The notes under the pieces are model-generated. The model worked only from the letters and a program-made list of their open reading frames with translations, ran no database searches and was not told the DNA's origin. Positions 10,672-21,477 of a stretch of 64,000 nucleotides of DNA are shown here, one piece after another (the stretch's first letter is position 1; every line of letters begins with the position of its first letter). The stretch spans positions 62,001 through 126,000 of the forward strand of contig JAGYXB010001417.1 in assembly GCA_022495005.1 (NCBI GenBank). Direction: 5' to 3'. The DNA is from Rhyacophila brunnea. Its lineage: Eukaryota; Arthropoda; Insecta; Trichoptera; Rhyacophilidae. The position numbers and the translations under genes were made by a program.

Positions 10672-10768
10672 TCTTTTTCAAACAAAAAAATACGAAGGAA
10701 CCTGTAATTACCGGATTCGCGCTAATGTGCTTTAACTAATTAAGCTACGGACATCCTACTAGTTCTTA
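10672..10768 (-). mobile_element. SINE family B head (fragment)
   Basis: On the minus strand GGATGTCCGTAGCTTAATTA leads a tRNA-like head, followed by GCGCGAATCC, TTACAGGTTCC and then TTTGAAAAAGATTTT. It matches the head at 11205. The body is truncated. Confidence 0.5.
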
Positions 10769-10774
10769 TATGAT

Positions 10775-10985
10775 TTTATTTTATTTGACAATGTCCGATC
10801 CTAATAAGATCATATGGGCCTCCATAGAGTGGAGTTTTGTATTAACATATTGGTTTTCACGAGAGATGGATGTCAGCCACTTGCTCATCCTATTAGGTCC
10901 ATACCCTGACTCAAACACAAATTGAAAAACAATATGTGTATTAGTCAGACACAGGATTTGAATCTGGGACCCACGACGCTATTTT
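10775..10985 (-). mobile_element. SINE family A copy
   Basis: Matches 6380-6619 over the body (CCTAATAAGATCATATGGGC, CACTTGCTCATCCTATTAGG, AATTGAAAAACAATATGTG) and the B-box region (ACAGGATTTGAATCTGGG). The outermost tRNA-like head is decayed. It lies immediately beside a family B head. Confidence 0.65.
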
Positions 10986-11204
10986 ACAATATGAAATGCT
11001 TACCAAATTGCGTTAATGTTTACTATCTGTTTTTGTGATTTAAATTAAGGTATCATTAATTGTCCCTAATTATTAGAAAATGCAAGTACGTTCAACTAAA
11101 AATTTCGAGAGATCTTGGCTGGGAAGATTTAAAAAAACCGATAATCAACAATAACGCAATTTGATAAGCATTTCATGTAAGTTAAATTCGTCATAATTAA
11201 GAAG

Positions 11205-11345
11205 GATGTCCGTATCTTAATTGGTTAAATTACAATGGCGCGAATTCAGTAGTTACAGAGTCAAGTCCCGTAGGGTGTTGTATTTTTTTCAAAAAATATT
11301 TTTTTAGTAGATATGTAAATATATTTGAGGTGGTTTCAAAGTATG
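11205..11345 (+). mobile_element. SINE family B, interrupted at its 3' part
   Basis: The head GGATGTCCGTATCTTAATTG is followed by GCGCGAATTC, a B-box-like AGAGTCAAGTCCCG and the TTTTTTTCAAAAAA link, then GAGGTGGTTTCAAAGTATGT. At that point a TIR element starts. Family continuation after the insertion was not recognised. Confidence 0.55.
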
Positions 11346-11347
11346 TA

Positions 11348-11928
11348 CACCCGACCCTCTTTTTGCACGGGGGATACGTTCCAAAGACTATCGTGCAAAA
11401 CAAAACCGTGTAAAAAAAGATAAGGTGCCCATACAAAAATGGTAGATAGGTTCCATTAATTAAAATCAACTCAAAGTACGAAATTCTTGAACTCAAAAAT
11501 AAATCGAATTTATTTATTATTTATACATAAAAATACATAGTTTTCGATTTAAATTACATTTAGCATAGATAAATATATTCATTCAGTGTGGCTACTTGAC
11601 AATAAACGTGTCCGTTTACTGCTGTTTTTGGCTGGCGAAAAATCACTCTCATCACTGGAAGTATTTAATGACGCTGACGCCGAAGCATGCGGTGCGTTTC
11701 TCGTATCGAATCCGAAGTGACTGACTAGTGGCGCCATGTATGGGCGACATCCAGTGACAACATTATGTATGCACCAGTGGCGTGCGATCCATTGCAATGC
11801 AATTTTTTGATAAATATGTACATACATACGTATTTTTATCAGTGTAAATAAGAAATAATCGGTACTTTTTTTAAACCGTGTTATTTTGAAACCGTGCAAA
11901 AAAAGCCTTGAAAAAAAAGGATCGGGTG
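11348..11928. mobile_element. non-autonomous TIR element with TA target duplication
   Basis: Starts CACCCGACCCTCTTTTTGC and ends AAAAAGGATCGGGTG, with TA on both sides (11346-11347, 11929-11930). A second inverted pair is TTTTGCACGG/CCGTGCAAAA. TA duplication suggests Tc1/mariner-like transposition. A 106-codon minus-strand frame inside (11579-11899) has no transposase motif. The insertion splits a SINE. Confidence 0.55.
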
Positions 11929-12261
11929 TATATTGTGCGTGAAAGCTTGATTAACTCATTTGCTGCTGACTAGATAATGATTTTTTAATTACCACCTTTA
12001 AAATGCACGTTAATTACATTGATCGGCCGCCTGGTTATTACGCGCCAGGTGTGTCTTTAGCATCCAAAGTATTAAGGTCACATACATCAAACTCTAGGTG
12101 CGGTTTACGCGATCGAAAACCACTTTCAGTGCTTCTTTGTAATGTGAAAGCTTCCATATTATAGTTTCAGACTTGACGGAAAATTATCGCCCGAATTTGC
12201 ACCGCGCGATAATATACGCTGCGGATTACCTACTCATTGTATTCAATGCACAAGCAATATT

Positions 12262-12345
12262 ATCAGCGTGTGTTCTTCTTCATTCTTTCCTCAACGTTTC
12301 GGGCTCATGGCAGATGCCTCTGTTGCAAGTTCTCTTGAAGAGGAA
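12262..12345 (-). mobile_element. Penelope-like terminal fragment
   Basis: Plus-strand TCTTTCCTCAACGTTTCGGG and CTCATGGCAGATGCCTC, read on the minus strand, give GAGGCATCTGCC then GAGCCCGAAACGTTGAGG. This is the stem-loop with GAAACG found in Penelope-like terminal regions and repeated in part at 60775-60815. It directly precedes a hAT-like element. Confidence 0.45.
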
Positions 12346-12362
12346 GAACGCACAGTGAAAAT

Positions 12363-13279
12363 TAGGGATTCCAATCCCGGGATCCTGAGCTATTTTAGAT
12401 ACCTATGAATCCCGGGATTGATAAACATAATCCCGAAATTTTTGGGATTGATTTTTTTTATCAATTTTTATGGAAAATAATATAAAAACGAAAATATAAC
12501 AGAAAAAATACTTTTAAAAACAAATAACTACATTAGAAATAAACTGAGTTTGAATGAAGTTTGATTTATTACCCATGTGTAAGTTGCCGATTCATTTTAT
12601 TTTTTCACATAAATTAATAAAAATGAGAAAGATTGGAAAAATTAATGCTTCGTACTTTTAACAAAGTAATTCCACCATGATATCATACGTTTTACGGCAG
12701 TTTCATATTTGGCTGACTAATTAGATTTATGAAGTGGAAAAGCCACAAGTACACCATGATTTGCAATACTATTTTAAATCTTGCTAAACCATTTATTAAG
12801 TTTTTACTATCAGAGACAGCAATCTCATATTAAATTCACATTTTTTATATTACAATATTATTTACTCTATTAAACTTATGTATTTCCAAGATTGAACGTT
12901 TACAATATTAACAATAAATGTCTTAAATAGTATAAATTATACTAGATTTATTTTTGAGCGATTTTATCAATGTTATTTGTAAATATAAAATTTTTGGTAC
13001 TGTTCGGTTATCAGGAATACAGCGGAAAACACATTTTGAAAATAGCCGATAAACTTGATTATTTGTTAGGTTAACCTAACCTAACCTAACCTAACCTAAC
13101 CTAACCCAAACTAACAAATAATCCAGTATATCGGGTATTTTTCAAAATGTGTTTTCCGCTGTATTCCTCATAACCGAACAGTACCAAATTTTTATATTAA
13201 CAATGTAAAAAATGCCAATCCCGGGATTGTCAAATTGTAATCCCGAAATCAGAATTTTGGCTCGGGATTGGATTCCCTA
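12363..13279. mobile_element. hAT-like MITE, TAGGGATTCCAATCCCGG family, copy 1
   Basis: Ends are inverted: TAGGGATTCCAATCCCGGG on the left, CTCGGGATTGGATTCCCTA on the right. Flanks GTGAAAAT (12355-12362) and GTGACAAT (13280-13287) match at seven of eight bases. Palindromic AATCCCGGGATT and half-sites such as AATCCCGAAAT recur just inside both ends and look like transposase-binding repeats. Copies 2 and 3 (32975-34007, 48779-49431) run in the opposite direction. A TTAGG palindrome is nested inside. No ORF. Confidence 0.75.
12996..13185. mobile_element. palindromic TTAGG-loop element, copy 2 (nested)
   Basis: GGTACTGTTCGGTTATC opens and GAACAGTACC closes arms of about 70 bp. The arms are close to those of copy 1 (4020-4238), sharing CAGCGGAAAA and TTTTGAAAATAGCCGATAAA. 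The loop is TTAGG plus about eight TAACC units. AAATTTTT is duplicated exactly on both sides (12988-12995, 13186-13193). The uninterrupted host sequence can be compared in the copy at 48779-49431. Confidence 0.8.
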
Positions 13280-13287
13280 GTGACAAT

Positions 13288-13869
13288 CCAATATCTACGA
13301 TAATTTAATAACGATCAGAAGCTTGATACAACAAGGATTCTGGTAAGAATGTATTATTAAAGCAAATCATTATTAAATTATGTAGAATTAGTATTTATTA
13401 TAAATGTGTTTAATTGTAATTAAAATATGTAGTTAACGGTTTTATAATTAATATTAAATTGGTCATGTATCGTTATTTCAATGGAACCTCTAATTATAGG
13501 GAGTATGTTTTGGGGCAATCGCCACAATTTGAATGTGGTATATCTATCTTACGATAATAAAGCCCAGCCCGACCAGAACGTGGGATCAACAACACGTCAT
13601 TACAAATATTATGTATATGTACAAATTATGTTTGTACACATATATATATATATATATATATATGTACGTATTTGCTTAACTAATTATGGCACCCGTTACT
13701 CAATCTGAGTTACAGTACGTGAACAATAAGTTTGATGTGAAGTGACTATTTAGTTACATAGTATTTAATATGAAAATTGAGACATTTCTCCATAATTAAA
13801 ATACAGCCAAAATATATCTAGTTTATAAATATAACAACATAAACTAAATATTCAAAGTTTTTCAGTAAA
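13288..13869. other. unassigned sequence around the TA microsatellite
   Basis: A 75-codon frame (13481-13708) translates partly through the TA repeat (Y-I-Y-I-Y-I) and is not a credible gene. Nothing else recognised. Confidence 0.4.
13640..13663. repeat. (TA)n microsatellite
   Basis: About twelve uninterrupted AT dinucleotides. Confidence 0.9.
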
Positions 13870-14560
13870 TATCCGCGTTTATACAGACACTTTAAATTTG
13901 ATACTCAAGTTGTGATCAAATTGAGATGCATGTCACGTCGCTGTCACGCTTTTATGGCGACAAATTTAGTCTATGGTTTCGTCATTTTGCAGAACATTTT
14001 GAACGATCACCACCTCACTGAATTCAATTATAGAGAGTGCCAACTCTAAAGTGTTAGTATTTTGAATTATGATTAATAATTATTCATGCTAATTTCAATT
14101 AATTTTAACAGTTTCTACGTGTGCGTACGTTAAAATTACTTGCGATATTATATACATAGATAATAGTATGTACAGAACGCAACCTGTAGACCATAGATAA
14201 TAGGCAATATTCTTATCGAAAATACATAGTGCCAAATACTAAAAACAAAAAACGTGATTTTGACATGATTCTAAAAATGTGTAGACATGTAAAATATGAT
14301 AAAAACGTTCAAAACGTCATGAAGATATCGCGATGCAGTACGGTTCAACGTGAGGTGACCTCATTGTTGTTTCGGTGATTTCGGCAGATTTTGCCAAGTG
14401 ACAATGTTCGTATAAAGGCTCAAAATGTGCTAAGGGATGGGAGCATATCCGATAATATTTTTAACACCAAGAAAAACGACATAATACACTTTTCCCCGTA
14501 GCGGCAGCTTATTGTGACGTCACGTAATAGTTCGCGACATGCACTATAATATATTTTGCG
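13870..14560. repeat. dispersed repeat, inverted partner at 17893-18320
   Basis: ACAAATTTAGTCTATGGTTTC near 13960, CGTGATTTTGACATGATTCT near 14250 and GAGGTGACCTCATTG near 14350 reappear as reverse complements in order at 18310-17930. A conserved ATGTGTAGACATG lies between. Probably a non-autonomous element; ends and duplications were not resolved. Confidence 0.5.
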
Positions 14561-14989
14561 CTTTAGGTGCTAAAATTTTGGAGGTATCCTGGTACGATAT
14601 CCCAATACAAAGTTCTTTTCCCGTTCATATGAAATTTTCACTTCATAAAAATGTAACATGCGTGTGGTCGATTTTCCTTTCGAGATAATGGAATTTTACA
14701 ATTACACTGAGTTATTTACATATTCAAATTTGTGGTTAAGATGTTCAAAATTTGTTCAGTTACAGTTTAAAGTGAAGTTGGTAGTTAGTTATGTTCCTCC
14801 ATTTATTACTTAAATTTTCTTAATGACCAGAATTTTGTTCAGTGTTCTTGTGCTGTTTTCTTGTTTAGTATTTCGTAAGGACTTCGAAAGGAAATTTAGA
14901 GATTATGTTGTATATTTTACATTTCTCCGAGATCCCATCGCTATAGTATTTATATTATTTTTGCCAGCCGGATTTTGTATTTTCAACCT

Positions 14990-15300
14990 TAATTACTAAA
15001 TGGTGTCACGATCTCTCCGAATTTTAGTAATAACGTGCATGCACTTGCTAATAATTTAATAAACTATTTTTTCATTAAATGAATATTTCACACGATTTAA
15101 GAATGTAACATTCTTTAATTGAACATTTTGAACTTTAATAAACATCAGTTGATAGAGTACATGGACGCGAATTTTATGAATGCGGGTTTAAACCCGTTGG
15201 CCGTTGTGTTTTTAGTAGTGGTTATCATATATGAGGTGTTTTCAAAATATGTATGTTCAATAAAATCATGTTACATTCTTAAATATTAAAATATCTTGGC
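14990..15300. mobile_element. two SINE family B pieces in opposite orientation
   Basis: 14990-15140 is a minus-strand body (GTGTCACGATCTCTCCG, CTTGCTAATAATTTAATAAA, TTAAGAATGTAACATTC). 15141-15300 is a plus-strand copy with tRNA-like head (GACGCGAATT, GGGTTTAAACCCG) and body (GAGGTGTTTTCAAAATATG, TATGTTCAATAAAA). The pair forms an inverted arrangement. Confidence 0.5.
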
Positions 15301-15489
15301 ATAGAAAGTGTCAACATGAAAATAATTTCGATATCTAAGTCAATTAAAAAAACATCAAATTAAAGTCGAAACTAATACATACAAATTTTATCTTGATCTG
15401 TCGTAAAAATTCAAAATTGGAATTGGCAGGAAATGTAATTACAACAAACAAACTTTGTATTTTTATATTATATAGATATTGGTTGGGAC

Positions 15490-16142
15490 TTAGTCTTCTT
15501 CTTCTTCGGCCATATCCGCCCTTTAGTTGGAGCATATAGACACCACGCGGTGCCTCCGAAAATCCCTGTCGCTCGCCAGTCGTCTTGCTTCATTCCAGAT
15601 CAAACCAGCATCCCATAGCTCCGCCATATACATTCTATAGATAGTATTTAACAGCCTTCCAGAACGCCGGAATCCGGTCGGCTTCAAGAACAGGCAAGCC
15701 AGGTTGAAGTTCTCTTCTGGCATCCGCAGCACGTAGCCGAGCCAGGTCCAACGTCGCTTCTTCACTCTCAGCGTGATGACAGACTGCTTGGTGCGTTTTT
15801 CTTATCTCCTCGTTGCTCACAAAGTCACCGCACCCCAATATCCGTGGCAAACATCTGTTTTCGAAGCTCAGTATACGGTTGCTCTGAGCCTTCGTAAGGT
15901 GCCATGATTCGCTACCGTAAAGCAACACCGTCAGAATGCAAGCGTCGAATAGGCGCAATTGGTTTTAACCGATTACAATCGTGAGTCCCAGACATTCCTC
16001 ATCGAGTTGAATGTTGAGCCAGCCATTCCCATTCGGATAGCGAGCTCTTTCTGCAAAATGCCATCTCGCGTGATGTGTACCCCCAGGTATTTGAAGCTGT
16101 CGACGCTCTCGATGTTTTGTCCATCGCTAATCAGTCGCTAAT
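15490..16142 (-). pseudogene. non-LTR retrotransposon, C-terminal RT region, frameshifted
   Basis: Reading down the minus strand: S-V-D-S-F-K-Y-L-G-V-H-I-T-R-D-G, then R-M-G-M-A-G-S-T-F-N-S, then after a stop R-L-F-D-A-C-I-L-T-V-L-L-Y-G-S-E-S-W (15958-15900), F-E-N-R-C-L-P-R-I-L-G, and in another frame R-W-T-W-L-G-Y-V-L-R-M-P. These blocks are the thumb/C-terminal region shared by RTE/CR1-type LINEs. At least two frame changes and a stop make it dead. 16570-16800 is a different copy of related sequence on the plus strand. Confidence 0.8.
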
Positions 16143-16275
16143 AATCGTCGCTAATGGGACTAAGTAGAAAAAGGAAATCAAAAAAAAAAAATTGAATTTT
16201 AAATACACATATTATATTATAGATAAAACATTCAATATGAATCACCACCTCATATTTAATGGATACCGTTACATA

Positions 16276-16402
16276 GTCCAGAGTCTACGCGCAGAGCATA
16301 CTGCCTACGCCGAATGAATAATTCCTGAGGTCTACGCCTCACCGTAGAGGCAGTTACTCGTAGATCTATAATCCGTAGGCACTGCGCTAAGCTCTACGCA
16401 TC
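16276..16402. repeat. small foldback with GTCTACGC/GCGTAGA motifs
   Basis: GCGCAGAGCATACTGCCTACG pairs imperfectly with CGTAGGCACTGCGCTAAGC, and GAGGTCTACGCCTC with CCGTAGAGGCAG, in otherwise AT-rich DNA. GAATGAATAATT appears just inside (16312) and just outside (16430). Confidence 0.35.
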
Positions 16403-16569
16403 AGTAATAATTGAACACGTTCTCGCTTGAATGAATAATTGAATATTAATCTATCTAGTCTAGTATTTAAAAAAATCACTGTTGATTTATATACATACGT
16501 GAACATATGATGTCGGATTCTGTTGGCAGTGTAGCGATCGATTTATTTATGTGTAGTTATTGTATAAAA

Positions 16570-16800
16570 GTATATATTGACGAGCTGATATCCAGTTTCA
16601 AATACTTAGGTGCTACGGTTGCCGATGATGGTGGTATTTCTAGTGATCTTAGAATCCGTATGGGTATGGCGGGGACTGCATTCAACCAACTTGGAGTCGC
16701 ATGGAGGTCAAGGCTATACTGTGAGGACCAAATGTCGTTTGTTTAACGCGTGCGTGCTACCTGTGCTCCTGTATGGCTGTATAGCACAAATGTCAGAATT
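16570..16800 (+). pseudogene. non-LTR retrotransposon RT fragment
   Basis: L-I-S-S-F-K-Y-L-G-A-T-V-A-D-D-G and R-I-R-M-G-M-A-G-T-A-F-N-Q-L are in one frame (16580-16720). R-L-F-N-A-C-V-L-P-V-L-L-Y-G follows in a second frame (16737-16780). Same domain as 15490-16142 but clearly diverged, so a separate insertion. Truncated at both ends. Confidence 0.75.
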
Positions 16801-17637
16801 ATGGATTTTTGCGTATCTACATTAAGAAGAGTTGTTATATTACTCATTATTAGTAATTTGAAAAAATAGTAAGACATTGGGAAAAATACTTGGTTCTTTG
16901 TGACGGAGTCTATCAATTTTTGAAATGTACTACAAATTGTGTCCAATATTAGTTTTGCGATTTCCACTGTATACATACATACTTTAATAAATGTTGTTTA
17001 TTGACATAAACCTATTATTAAAATATTTTCTTCGCTAAAAAGTGGATGATAAATTACTGTCATTAGCTCAATCGATTGAATCTTGCTCTGAATGAAACAC
17101 ACGCTGAGAAAATGACGCCTTTTTTCATTTTTCAACCGAAATAAACCTGAAAGTGTTTCCAGATAGTTAGTAACATATAAATATTACATACAGTATTTGA
17201 GGAGTCATCACAACACGTTTTAGCAATACTATATGTACCAAGACGCTATTATTTTCTATTAAAAGCAGTGAAAATACAATTATAAATCTATAGAAGTTCA
17301 AAGAAGTACACCGAGTTTGCTAAGGAGACCCTATTTTAAGAATTTATAAAATAGCGTCCACTTAAAGTCACCTTCACGTAAGTGGAGTATATCAACACCC
17401 GAAGCAATTTGGTTGAACATAGTTATCGCCCTCCCAATTGGCATTACCAGTGGGCAGTTGGTTCTGTACCTTGGCAGAATAAACTACTGAAGCTCTCTAT
17501 TTCTAAGATAGTTATCAGGGGGACACAGGCCAACACTGCTCACAATGGCAGAGTTCTAATTTATACCTCGTATAAGTCGAAAGAAATACGTAGCAAAATA
17601 ACGATATCTTATAAATTACAGATAGTATGTAAGCATA
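16801..17637. other. unassigned sequence
   Basis: An 86-codon frame at 17382-17642 has no recognisable similarity. No repeat ends recognised. Confidence 0.35.
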
Positions 17638-17645
17638 CCTAAGAA

Positions 17646-17884
17646 CAGCGCTCGAAATGGAAAATTTTACGAACCGGAGCGCTCGATAATTTTATGAAAA
17701 TATTAACGTTGTTATCTAATTGTATAATATGTATTTTATAAAAATAAGTATGTTAGATTTTTTATTATATGACATATCTAGCTCAGACGGTCAAATTAAT
17801 ATTCCCACGAGACGGAGCGATAATTTTTGAGATTTTACGAACCGGAACGGCGCTCCGGTGCGTTCCGGTCCATTTCGAGCCCTG
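17646..17884. mobile_element. hAT-like MITE, family CAGSGCTCGAAATGG, copy 2
   Basis: Starts CAGCGCTCGAAATGG, ends CCATTTCGAGCCCTG, and has an exact 8-bp duplication CCTAAGAA (17638-17645, 17885-17892). Both ends also carry internal ACGAACCGGAGCGCTC / GAGCG-type repeats. Same family as 37-390. Inserted next to the repeat at 17893-18320. Confidence 0.85.
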
Positions 17885-17892
17885 CCTAAGAA

Positions 17893-18320
17893 TAAGTCCC
17901 GTAGTATATTTTGAATCTTTAAACGAACATTGTCAGTTAGCAAAATCTGCCGAATTCACCAGATCAACAATGAGGTCACCTCACGCCGTACTGCACTGCA
18001 TCGACACCTGCATGACTCAATGAACGTTTTTTTATCATTTTCTACATGTCTACACATTTTAGAATCATGTCAAAATCGCGTGTTTTGTATTTTTAGCGGT
18101 TGGCACAATATATTTTCTATACGAATGTTGTCTATTATCTATGGTCTGCGGGTTGGGTTCCGTTCAAAATATTATTGAATTTACAGAGACTCTGTATAGA
18201 TTACTCCATCATTGAATTTACAGAGATCGTGTTAGTTCAAAAGATTCTGCAAAATGATGAAACCATAGACTAAATTTGTCGCCGTGACAGTACGCGACAT
18301 GTATTGCAATATAATCACCA
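17893..18320. repeat. dispersed repeat, inverted partner of 13870-14560
   Basis: Contains AATGAGGTCACCTCACG, CTACATGTCTACACATTTTAG and GAAACCATAGACTAAATTTG, each the reverse complement of a block in the partner. The two copies are about 3.5 kb apart in opposite orientation. Confidence 0.5.
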
Positions 18321-18340
18321 CTTTAGACTCAATTACTACA

Positions 18341-19110
18341 CCTTTCACGTCCTTTGCTTCTCTCAGAGCAGAGGGCTGCCCCCAGTAAGTTTTTAAATAT
18401 ATTTCAGTGCACAAATTTTTTACCTCCATTTTTCCTTACTCGGTGACTACTAAAATATTCTCTGGCCTTACTGTAAAATGATAGTGAAGAACTTTCAACA
18501 TGCTTCTATTATATTTACAAGTACATAATAACAGGGCATTATGTAATTGAAATACTTACTATTCTTCTTATATATAAAAGGTTTGTTTCCGTTGACGACA
18601 TGTTCAAAGAAATGTGAAGGATTTTGTTACATGAATAGCAAAGTTAATTTTATGGAAAGATTAGGGCAAAAGCCATGCTTGGTAATAAATAAAATTACCC
18701 TGTGATTAAGTAAAATTACTTGGCGTTTAATTATAAGTAATTATAATTAGGCCGGGCAACAAAGTGTAAAAACGATGTTTGTCTTAATAAGGCGGGAACA
18801 TTTGGCGCCTTAAAAAATTTTAGCGCCATTTTTTGAAAGAAGAATACGTTATCAATCTTAAAAAGAATTTGATATTAGATAATAATCATTATAAAATAGT
18901 TTACCGCCACCAACCAGTATATTGTGACGCAAGTAACGAGAGTCCTAATATAAAAGCAATGTAAGATACGAATGGAAATATGTGCGTAAAGATTCGACAT
19001 GCCAACACCATATCGCCATGAGAGCATATTGGATTATTATTTGGACCAAAGTCTAAAAAAAAATGTCGTATGTGGCAATCCAGTATGATATTCATTAACT
19101 TGAAGTTATT
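18341..19110. other. unassigned sequence
   Basis: Contains a short GGCGGGAACATTTGGCGCC inverted motif near 18790. No gene or family recognised. Confidence 0.35.
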
Positions 19111-19139
19111 ATGTATCAATGTTTTGATTTAAGATCTCA

Positions 19140-19840
19140 GTATAAGTTGTTATTTTATTTCAGTCTATCTTGTCGAAAAGTTATTGTACGCGACCTGGCG
19201 TATGACACGGCGCTGCGTGCGTGTCAGGGGCGATGGACCACTTCTTCCAAGGGCAGACAAACGCATTTGTTTTTGCCTAATATAAAGTGGCGCATGGAGA
19301 TAACCAGATTGACTCCAGACCATTGGACTTCTCAGTTCTTAACCGGACACGGTGGTTTTGCCTCCAAGCTCTGTCAGCTTGGCCTAATAGAATCTCCAAC
19401 TTGCTTTTGTGGCGAATTGCAGGATGCCGATCACATCCTCTGGGAGTGTTCCCATATGTCGGTTGAAAGGGAAGAGCTTCTCAAGTCGGTCCGACCCTCA
19501 GTTGGACCGGTCGGCCATTGCGACTTGGTATCTACGAGGGAAAATTTCCCAGCTTTTAAAAAATTTGCGGTATTATACGGCGAGAAGATCTTTTCTGATC
19601 GAGAATTGACCGTAATACATTATATAAAAGTAGGGATCCCGCACACTCTAGTGCACGCCAACCAAGGTCTTGGGAAGTTGCTCCTGGGACACTTTCGGCA
19701 CAAATTTGAACAGCGCCTATCGTTCGTTACGCCACGGTATACGCCTGCATAACGGGTATGGAGACGTGGCGGGTGGTGGAGGAAAAAGCAAGTCTATCTG
19801 TATAGAGTGGAAGCATGGGCATTAGAATAAGCTATTTGTT
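19140..19840 (+). pseudogene. non-LTR retrotransposon 3' end (R1/jockey-type C-terminal domain)
   Basis: An open frame to 19752 includes R-W-T-T-S-S-K-G-R-Q-T-H, L-T-G-H-G-G-F and the zinc-knuckle-like C-F-C-G-E-L-Q-D-A-D-H-I-L-W-E-C (CxC...DxxHxxxxC). This is the C-terminal domain of R1/TRAS/jockey-like LINEs after the RT. The frame is intact for about 190 residues but lacks endonuclease and RT, so this is a 5'-truncated insertion. Downstream GGAGACGTGGCGGGTGGTGG is its 3' UTR and recurs on the minus strand at 38700. Confidence 0.8.
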
Positions 19841-19971
19841 CTCACAAGATGCAAAACTAACCTGTCATCGGTAATGCCAATTGAGAGGATAATAACTGTG
19901 TTCAAGCAAATCGTTTCCAATATTGATATATTCCAGTTGCGTGACGGTGAGTTTAGAATTTTATAACGCCT

Positions 19972-20346
19972 GTACACGTGCATGGATTTACTATCGGCAA
20001 TACTGCTTATTTTTAACTATCGTGACAATAACTGTTTACAAGTAAAAGTGGTGACTGTCTCTCCAATCTCATTCTTCAAGAGTAAGCGAGACGCGATGTT
20101 GTCATTTTATAGTACTATTTGACAGGACGTATTGAAAATCGGTTAACCTCAAAATGAGTAGTTCGTTTTTTTACCAGCAGGTTCGCCATTATTGTTCTAC
20201 TGGGCAGGCGCAGATTTTACTTGCGAATTAAAATTCAGAAGCTTCCAAAGTTGTTTGATTCATGCATGCAATCTTGCCAACTGCAGGTTTACCCATACAT
20301 TTTCTTACTGTGAACAGTAAATCCATGCACGTGTAAACGGGGTATT
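19972..20346. mobile_element. TIR MITE (CACGTGCATGGATTTACT ends)
   Basis: TACACGTGCATGGATTTACT near the left and AGTAAATCCATGCACGTGTA near the right are exact inverted partners apart from one base. Internal CTCTCCAATCTCATTCTTC resembles PIF/Harbinger-like MITEs I know from insects, but the duplication is unclear. Confidence 0.5.
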
Positions 20347-20624
20347 AGATAGAAGTTGTTTTATACATTTTTAAATAGGGTGTTCTTACCCTACTCGGAG
20401 TACTTTCTCGTACTCAATACTTTATTTGTTTTTTTCGTGTAATGTTGTTGACATTTTAAATTTGAAATTTATAATGTTCATGATATTATGTAAAATCAAT
20501 AAATTAGAATTAGAGTTTCACTATAATAAACGATGCATTATGCAAACAATACCTTTTGAGTTTTGGTTATATAGAACTATGTTTAAATATTTTTGAAAGA
20601 CAAGATAAGAAATTAAATGGTATT

Positions 20625-20825
20625 ATATTAAAAAGAAATACAGTTAGAATATTTTGGACACATGATGTGTGGTAAACAATATCACTGCCTACAACTTAAC
20701 GTGTAAATAAATGTATGGAGAATTTAAGAACATGGTTTGTCAGTGAGTTGGAAACCGGTATTATTCGTACAAGCAATACTTTCCATATGGCAACTAAAAA
20801 CTTCGCTCGTGCTAATCATCTACAC
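20625..20825 (+). pseudogene. LINE RT C-terminal fragment
   Basis: L-E-Y-F-G-H-M-M-C-G-K-Q-Y-H-C-L-Q-L is followed by decayed sequence (K-N-M/R-T-W-F-like), as in the extreme C-terminus of several insect LINE RTs. Several stops. Confidence 0.5.
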
Positions 20826-20826
20826 T

Positions 20827-21111
20827 AGCGCATCTATTGTATACACAAGACTGCTATCGGCCGCTATCGGTGGCGATTGAGGGTAGTTTTTTCACGTTTT
20901 TATATCGAAGTATTAGCACTACAATAAGTTAGTTGTAATTGTTACAATAAGTGCTATATTTTAACAGCACCTCTCTTGGTTGTGCTAACTTTTAGAGTGA
21001 GATAGACAGTTTTGACTGTTTAGACGGCTAATTTATTGTGATAATTATAATACCTCAATACAAACATATGATAAACGACCCTCGATAACCGTCGATAGCG
21101 GCCGATGCGCT
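20827..21111. mobile_element. palindromic MITE, GCACTTATTGT family, copy 3
   Basis: AGCGCATCTATTGTATACAC opens; GGCCGATGCGCT closes. AAGACTGCTATCGGCCGC and its inverted counterpart AACCGTCGATAGCGGCC flank the inner TTGTAATTGTTACAATAAGTG motif. It abuts the next MITE directly. Confidence 0.65.
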
Positions 21112-21477
21112 GAAGCCAGCTCCTTTCACATTACACGGTTTTGACCGTACGACAAAAAATCGAACGGCGACATTCTTTTAGAGGCGTCAAGAAGAGCATG
21201 GCCCTTTTCACATTACACGTCGAGGGTTAAAAGCAGAAACGGCACCGTATAGCACCCGTCCATTTCCACGGTATTCACGGCCCGATGGCCGCTTTGCACG
21301 CTTTCACATTAGACGGTTTTAATTCGTACAGACAGCACAACACCAAAACCTGAGCTTGTGACGGAAAAAACCGTGCATAATACGTAAGAACGTGAACTTC
21401 TTGCCGATTCGGATTTTTACCGTTAGATTTTTTTCCGTTCGGTTAAAACCGTATAATGTAAAAGGAGCTGGCTTCAG
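21110..21477. mobile_element. TIR MITE with three internal CTTTCACATTACACGG-like repeats
   Basis: Terminal inverted repeats of about 33 bp: CTGAAGCCAGCTCCTTTCAC at the left and GGAGCTGGCTTCAG at the right. The motif TTTCACATTA-(C/G)ACG occurs three times internally (21126, 21206, 21301). Fairly GC-rich in an AT-rich setting. Target duplication not resolved because it abuts another MITE. Confidence 0.6.

Noticed and set aside
11579..11899. 106-codon minus-strand frame as a gene
   Set aside because: It lies inside a non-coding TIR element and contains no recognisable domain.
13481..13708. 75-codon frame
   Set aside because: Part of it is the translated TA microsatellite.
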